A stretch of DNA of 64,000 nt from Acinetobacter harbinensis. Its GTDB lineage: Bacteria; Pseudomonadota; Gammaproteobacteria; Pseudomonadales; Moraxellaceae. Numbering within the stretch: position 1 is the stretch's first letter; the number at the start of each line of letters is the position of its first letter. The notes under the pieces are model-generated. The model had not been told where the DNA came from and searched no databases. It worked only from the letters and a program-made list of their open reading frames with translations. The position numbers and the translations under genes were made by a program. The stretch spans positions 35,484 to 99,483 of the forward strand of contig NZ_JXBK01000001.1 in assembly GCF_000816495.1 (NCBI RefSeq), read 5' to 3'. Below, in pieces: positions 59,393 through 64,000 of this stretch.

Positions 59393-59956
59393 ATGTCATT
59401 GTCATTCTTAAAATCCAGCACGCTGGCCGCGGTGGCCAGTTTAACCCTTGCCGCCTGTAGCCATATAGCGACTTTTACCGGCACATCCGGCGCGCAAATT
59501 ACAGAAAAAGTTACTGTACATGCCGTCTCTGCACAAGGGATTGGTCAAGCCATTGGCACCATCGAATTTAAAGACAGTGCCGCCGGCTTGGTCATGATGA
59601 CTCAGTTATCTCAACTGCCGTCTGGGCCACATGGGTTTCACATCCATGAAAAAGGTTCCTGTGATCCGGCTGTAAAAGACGGCAAAATGGGGGCTGCCTT
59701 GGCCGCAGGTGGTCATTTCAATCCAATGCATATACAACATCACGGCACACCGCTGAATGGCCACTTAGGTGATTTGCCACTGTTAAACGTAGATGCGCAA
59801 GGCAAAGCCAATCTGACCTTAATTGCACCGCGCTTAACCTTAGCCGATATTCACGGTTTGGCGGTGATGATTCATAGCGGCGGCGATAACTATGCCGATC
59901 AGCCTAAACCCTTAGGCGGTGGCGGCGAACGTATTGCCTGTGGCGTGATTCAATAA
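59393..59956 (+). CDS. sodC: periplasmic Cu,Zn superoxide dismutase, lipoprotein
   Basis: 187 residues. Lipoprotein signal with Cys22 in LAAC, so probably membrane-anchored. Copper/zinc ligand pattern GFHIHEKGSC, GGHFNP and the zinc loop with NGHLGDLP, then the final HSGGDNYAD...GGGGERIACG. Turns superoxide into peroxide and oxygen outside the cytoplasm. AAGGA site. Confidence 0.94.
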   Translation: MSLSFLKSSTLAAVASLTLAACSHIATFTGTSGAQITEKVTVHAVSAQGIGQAIGTIEFKDSAAGLVMMTQLSQLPSGPHGFHIHEKGSCDPAVKDGKMGAALAAGGHFNPMHIQHHGTPLNGHLGDLPLLNVDAQGKANLTLIAPRLTLADIHGLAVMIHSGGDNYADQPKPLGGGGERIACGVIQ

Positions 59957-59982
59957 GCATGTATAGAATAAATCCTGAAGAC

Positions 59983-60007
59983 AGGCAGATTAAAAATCTG
60001 CCTTTTT
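59983..60007 (+). terminator. terminator of sodC
   Basis: 9-bp stem (AGGCAGATT/AATCTGCCT) with a 3-nt loop and T run. Confidence 0.88.
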
Positions 60008-60222
60008 TATGTCTCAGATTTAAATTGAATGCCATCCATCAATCTATTTAAAAACAAACAAAGATTTACCTTGTTTAAGGTTGCGCGCTTTTAATCAGTA
60101 TTTTGCCTAGCACGGATAAACGGACACTTCGCCCCATCAATTTGCATGCAAAGTTAATGCTGTTATTCCATACAATCTGTAAGAGATTTAGTCTACACTG
60201 ACGCTTGATTCATTTTGTTAAT

Positions 60223-60525
60223 ATGACCATGGATATTAAAGCATTACGTTTAGTCGGATTTTTAGAAGGCCTTTCCTTTTTACTGTTGGTGTTTATTGCA
60301 ATGCCGATGAAATATATCTGGGATCAACCGCTGTTAGTGAAATACGTCGGTATGGGGCACGGCGTATTGTTCATTGTATTTTTATTGGTGTTGTTTGCGG
60401 TATGTGAAAGACAAAAATGGTCGCTTAAAATGTTTTTATTGGGCTTTATGGCCTCTATTTTACCGTTTGGGCCGTTCTTTTTCGATCATAAATTAAAAGC
60501 ATTTCAACGTCCTGTAGCTGAATAA
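60223..60525 (+). CDS. small DUF3817-type membrane protein
   Basis: 100 residues from ATG 60223 (MTMDIKALRLVGFLEGLSF); the next ATG two codons on is also possible. Three hydrophobic stretches. The LRLVGFLEGLSFLLLVFIAMPMKY and GMGHGVLF segments fit DUF3817. Function unknown. Confidence 0.75.
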   Translation: MTMDIKALRLVGFLEGLSFLLLVFIAMPMKYIWDQPLLVKYVGMGHGVLFIVFLLVLFAVCERQKWSLKMFLLGFMASILPFGPFFFDHKLKAFQRPVAE

Positions 60526-60575
60526 AATCCGTACAACTGCATGCTCAAGCAGTTGTTGTGGTTTTAATCCGCGTT

Positions 60576-60603
60576 AAAAAAGGCCTTTCAAGGCCTTTTT
60601 TTT
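60576..60603. terminator. bidirectional terminator
   Basis: AAGGCC-type stem with A and T runs on either side, between convergent genes. Confidence 0.9.
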
Positions 60604-60620
60604 GACTATATTTTAAAAAC

Positions 60621-61850
60621 TTAAAACTGACCTTGCTCGACCCGCTCACTCATGACTTTTTTAAGCGCAGCACGCGGCAAACTAAACCACAGCGCAATTA
60701 AAATAAAGCAAGATAAGCTGTAACCAGCCAACTGAAATTGCTCATACAGCATTCGCACCAATTCAATAATAAAGAAGAAGCTAAACATCATCAGCATCGA
60801 AACCGCGGCAGCAACCGTTCCTTTGGATACAGAAGAGGACATCAGTGCAAAGCGAAACAGAATAGAGAAACTGATGCCTTCACCAAAGCTGACCAAGGTC
60901 ATACCAATAATCAAGCAATAGACCAAATAAGCCGGCCAAATAATACCGGCCACCAAAACCAGTGTGCCGAATAACATAATCGGCAAACCAATCAAGACCG
61001 ATTTACCCAAAGGCAATTTATCAATAATTTTTATGAGTACAATATTACCCAAAATTAAGCCGCCCAAGACCGGAAATTGCGCCAAACCATATTGCATGCT
61101 GCTAAAGCCTAACTCTTCCACCAACATCACCGGTGACAGTGCAATCCACAGCATTAGTGGCATGGCCACCATTGGTAGAGCCACACTTAAAGCCAGAAAG
61201 CGTTTATTTTTATACACCTGCTTAAAATCATCAAAAATATAACGTAACGGTTGTTTCGGAATGCTCAGTTTGGTGTTCGGCATTTTGGCGTTTAAACCAA
61301 ACCAACTGAGAAAAGCTAAAAAGGCAATCCCAATAAAGCCCCAATGCCAAGAGACATGATCAATTAAGAATGCCCCCACCACCGGCCCCAGTAACGGCGC
61401 AAGCAGAGAGATATTGGCCATCAGTGCCATGACTTTAATGGCATCGCGCTCTTCAAAAGTTTCTTGAATAGCGGCATATCCCACCGCTGAAATTACGGTT
61501 AAGCCAATGCCTTGTAAAAAGCGCAGTGCTAAAAAAGATTGAATATTTGTGGTTAATAAAATCAATAAGCAAGTTACCACAAAAAATAATACGCCCGTCA
61601 ATAACACTTTTCTGCGCCCTAAACGGTCAGACAAAGGCCCCAGCAGCCATGCCACACATGCACCGCCCAGCAAATAAAATGACATAGAGGATGGCGCCCA
61701 ACTGCTGCTCACGCCAAAGTCTTTGGTAATGGCCAGCATGGCCGGTTGCACCAAGTCATTGCCGATATAAACGGAAAATTCGAAGAGCACTAAAGCCAAT
61801 GGGAACATCAATGTGGCACGATTTAAAGTCGTGGTTTGAACTTTTTGCAT
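60621..61850 (-). CDS. MFS multidrug transporter, MdfA/CraA type
   Basis: 409 residues, twelve hydrophobic segments, the length of A. baumannii CraA. Residues Glu24, Asp32 and Arg110 match the functional Glu26, Asp34 and Arg112 of E. coli MdfA at a constant offset of two, in LFEFSVYIGND and LALRFLQG. CraA exports chloramphenicol and other drugs. Calling it CraA is by length and local pattern; I give no gene symbol because identity was not tested. Confidence 0.85.
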   Translation of the reverse strand: MQKVQTTTLNRATLMFPLALVLFEFSVYIGNDLVQPAMLAITKDFGVSSSWAPSSMSFYLLGGACVAWLLGPLSDRLGRRKVLLTGVLFFVVTCLLILLTTNIQSFLALRFLQGIGLTVISAVGYAAIQETFEERDAIKVMALMANISLLAPLLGPVVGAFLIDHVSWHWGFIGIAFLAFLSWFGLNAKMPNTKLSIPKQPLRYIFDDFKQVYKNKRFLALSVALPMVAMPLMLWIALSPVMLVEELGFSSMQYGLAQFPVLGGLILGNIVLIKIIDKLPLGKSVLIGLPIMLFGTLVLVAGIIWPAYLVYCLIIGMTLVSFGEGISFSILFRFALMSSSVSKGTVAAAVSMLMMFSFFFIIELVRMLYEQFQLAGYSLSCFILIALWFSLPRAALKKVMSERVEQGQF

Positions 61851-62308
61851 GGTTTTCTACATAGAGTTATAGGCTTGTGGAGCGGTACTATATTTTTCAG
61901 GGAGAATAGCATTCGCCCAATGACAAGCACTGAGTTTTTAAATTAAATTTCAAGAAATGCGCTGAAGTAATCAGTGACTAAGAACAACGGTGTTACACGC
62001 TAGCTGAATAGACAAAAATAATGACAGGAAGATGAGCATCGCTCAAATAACCCTACCGAATTATTTGAGTTGCTCTAGTTTAGCAGAGACGGTTAAACGA
62101 AAGACATCAAGCTTTTGCAATTTTTGGTAATTCAACTGGTTGTATCTTATTAAGCTCTGCAAGATGGGGATTAGGTTCAAATTTAAGCCATTACCGCTCA
62201 TTAAAATATTCATTATTTTTCTATTTCCAAATAAAAAAGCGCATCAACTGATACGCTTTTTATGAGTTTAGATTGCTTAATTTCAAGTCAAATCAAATCA
62301 AATTTTTA
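61851..62308. other. intergenic region, possible small ORF and hairpins
   Basis: 458 bp. A 46-codon frame on the minus strand (62061-62201, MSGNGLNLNL...KLEQLK) ends inside a strong hairpin (arms CTCAAATAA/TTATTTGAG at 62043-62069, extended to GAGCA/TGCTC). No ribosome site before the frame, so I do not call a gene. The lipoprotein terminator lies at 62233-62261. Confidence 0.5.
62233..62261 (-). terminator. terminator of the lipoprotein gene
   Basis: AAAAAGCG/CGCTTTTT stem with an inner ATCA/TGAT pair. Confidence 0.8.
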
Positions 62309-62689
62309 TTATGGACATAATGCCGTTTGAAAGCCTTTATTTTTACCACGTGCACACTGGTAAGTTTTTTGCGTATCTTGCAATTTCCACTGTTCTTTTA
62401 CATTTTTAAAGCTATATGTGGTGCGAATCGCATGCACCGAATCATCCATTAAACCGGTTTGTGTCACAATCACTTGTGCCGCTGTAGGCGATTCTGCACG
62501 GTTAAACACCTGACGCACATCCATATTAGAGGATGCTTTTTTTAAGTCTGGATGAATGTTTAACACCTGTTGTAATGGCGTGGCAGAATCAGATGAACCG
62601 ATATGGACTTTATCCATCAATTTTTCCGTCGTGGCACAGCCCGACATTAAGCCTACACATAGGACAGCAGTAGATAATAGACGTAACAT
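62309..62689 (-). CDS. small lipoprotein of unknown function
   Basis: 126 residues; lipoprotein signal with Cys18 in LMSGC. The mature part is polar and ends with a Cys pair (YQCARGKNKGFQTALCP), which could form a disulfide. No family recognised. GGGGAG precedes the start. Downstream of the D-2-hydroxyacid dehydrogenase gene in the same direction, with a 98-bp gap. Confidence 0.75.
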   Translation of the reverse strand: MLRLLSTAVLCVGLMSGCATTEKLMDKVHIGSSDSATPLQQVLNIHPDLKKASSNMDVRQVFNRAESPTAAQVIVTQTGLMDDSVHAIRTTYSFKNVKEQWKLQDTQKTYQCARGKNKGFQTALCP

Positions 62690-62787
62690 TGAGAAATTCT
62701 CCCCATAAAAAAAGGCATCGCAATAATAATGCCATGCCTTTATTTTTTACACGATGAACTTTATGTAGTTACTCGTTTAAGCGGTCT

Positions 62788-64000
62788 TTATAAATCGAAT
62801 AATTTACCCGGATTCATAATACCATTCGGATCAAAGACTTTTTTCAAGGCTCTCATATATTCAATTTCTTCAGCAGAGCGACTGTAACCCAAATAAGGTT
62901 TTTTGGTCATACCCACGCCATGTTCAGCAGAAATTGAACCGTCATATTTTTTGACCGTTTCAAAGACATATTTATTCACCACCTGACACTTCGCAAAGAA
63001 CTCATCTTTGCTTAAGTTGGCTGGTTTTAAAATATTTAAATGCAAATTACCGTCACCAATATGACCAAACCAACACACTTCAAAGTCAGGGTAATTGGCT
63101 TCTACAATGGCATCTATTTCTTTAATAAATGCTGGCACATGGGTAATCAAAACGGAAATATCATTTTTATACGGGGTAAACGGTGCGATAGATTCAGAGA
63201 TATCTTCGCGTAAACGCCATAAGCTCTGCACTTGGTCTAAGCTTTGGCTCATCACGCCGTCCAACACCCAACCCTGCTCCATGCAATGCTCAAAGATTTC
63301 CATCGCCGTATCCATAATCGGCTCATACGGCGCTTCAAATTCAAGCAACACATAAAATGGACACGGCGTTTCAAATGGACGTTGTACATGCCCATGATCC
63401 AGAACTTTTTGCATCGCCAGTTCACCAAAGAACTCAAAAGCGGTTAAATCAATTTTGCTTTGGAAGGCATGTAACACCGGCATAATTGAATCAAAATCTG
63501 GAATGCCCAGCACCAACACTTGAAGATTATGCGGTTGACGTTCCAGTTTAATTTCAGCTTCAGTCACCAAGCCTAAAGTACCTTCACCACCAATAAATAG
63601 ATGTTGTAACGCATAGCCAGTGGCATTTTTCACCATGCCTTTATTTAAGCGCAGTACATCGCCTTTACCGGTCACCACGGTTAAACCCAGCACCCAGTTA
63701 CGCGTCATACCGTATTTAATAACTTTAATACCGCCTGCATTGGTACCGATATTACCGCCAATTTGTGATGAACCTGAAGAGGCAAAATCCACTGGATAAT
63801 ACATGCCGTGTTCAAGCGCATAATTCTGTAATTGTTCCGTCACCACACCGGCTTGTACACGTACCATGCGATCTGCGGGATAGAAGTCCAAAATCTGGTT
63901 CATGCGATCCATACTGACCACAATTTCACCGGCCGCCGCTACAGCACCAGCGGATAAACCGGTACGACCACCGGATGGCGTAATGGCCACATTAAACTGA
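62788..64000 (-). CDS. FAD-linked D-2-hydroxyacid dehydrogenase, partial
   Basis: The frame continues off the right edge; about 404 residues are visible. FAD-binding PCMH-type block SGGRTGLSAGAV, GTNAGGIKVIKYGMTRNWVLG, then the C-terminal FAD-oxidase block with HIGDGNLHLNI and SAEHGVGMTKK. This is the D-lactate / D-2-hydroxyglutarate / glycolate dehydrogenase family (GlcD-Dld2 type). Which substrate cannot be read from the visible part. The first codon in view is not the start. Confidence 0.88.
   Translation of the reverse strand, partial: QFNVAITPSGGRTGLSAGAVAAAGEIVVSMDRMNQILDFYPADRMVRVQAGVVTEQLQNYALEHGMYYPVDFASSGSSQIGGNIGTNAGGIKVIKYGMTRNWVLGLTVVTGKGDVLRLNKGMVKNATGYALQHLFIGGEGTLGLVTEAEIKLERQPHNLQVLVLGIPDFDSIMPVLHAFQSKIDLTAFEFFGELAMQKVLDHGHVQRPFETPCPFYVLLEFEAPYEPIMDTAMEIFEHCMEQGWVLDGVMSQSLDQVQSLWRLREDISESIAPFTPYKNDISVLITHVPAFIKEIDAIVEANYPDFEVCWFGHIGDGNLHLNILKPANLSKDEFFAKCQVVNKYVFETVKKYDGSISAEHGVGMTKKPYLGYSRSAEEIEYMRALKKVFDPNGIMNPGKLFDL

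Overview
The window is a stretch of core chromosome from a gammaproteobacterium, almost certainly an Acinetobacter (Moraxellaceae). I infer this from the AT-leaning base use, the AbeM-type MATE pump, the CraA/MdfA-type exporter, the gene order around the S10-spc-alpha ribosomal cluster, and many short perfect Rho-independent terminators. I cannot name the species. I found no insertion sequence, prophage, CRISPR array, rRNA or tRNA gene. Left end (1-15.9 kb): the end of a long-chain-type acyl-CoA dehydrogenase faces a Baeyer-Villiger-type flavin monooxygenase across a shared terminator. Then comes the complete ribosomal protein cluster on the minus strand (transcribed rpsJ to rplQ), with secY and rpoA in their usual places and the tiny rpmJ and rpmD present. 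The S10 promoter, its hairpin-rich leader, the S10/spc boundary hairpin and the rpmJ-rpsM (alpha) leader can all be seen. Middle left (16-26 kb): cystathionine beta-lyase with a TTG start; a two-domain globin that looks like flavohaemoglobin without its NADH domain, followed by an nsrR repressor; the EngB GTPase; a dicarboxylate/glutamate-type symporter; thioesterase TesB; and PlsB. Middle (26-44 kb): an epimerase-like protein divergent from recG-comF, nudix and LOG nucleotide enzymes, the CorA magnesium channel, the complete mlaFEDCB phospholipid-transport operon, a DEAD-box helicase with a repetitive Arg/Gly/Asp tail and a long leader, suhB, dxs, ribA, hemF and aroE. Right (44-64 kb): a large acyl-CoA dehydrogenase whose -10 box lies inside a strong palindrome, a glycine-zipper protein, an orphan AcfC-like binding protein, hemW, drug exporters (AbeM and CraA types), an ABC1/UbiB-family kinase, a CrcB fluoride channel, a HopJ-family protein, a membrane-anchored nuclease-like protein divergent from an orphan ParA-type ATPase, an AI-2E-type permease, SodC, two small unknown proteins and the start-truncated FAD-linked D-2-hydroxyacid dehydrogenase that runs off the right edge. 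Functionally this is mostly housekeeping: translation and secretion, isoprenoid, riboflavin, haem and shikimate synthesis, phospholipid synthesis and retrograde lipid transport, fatty-acid oxidation, and drug, fluoride and oxidative/nitrosative stress defence. I see no obviously new multi-gene system. The observations most worth a second look are the reductase-less flavohaemoglobin beside nsrR, the palindrome on the acyl-CoA dehydrogenase promoter, the ribosomal operon leaders, the structured leader and repeat tail of the DEAD-box helicase, and two near-consensus parS-like sites.
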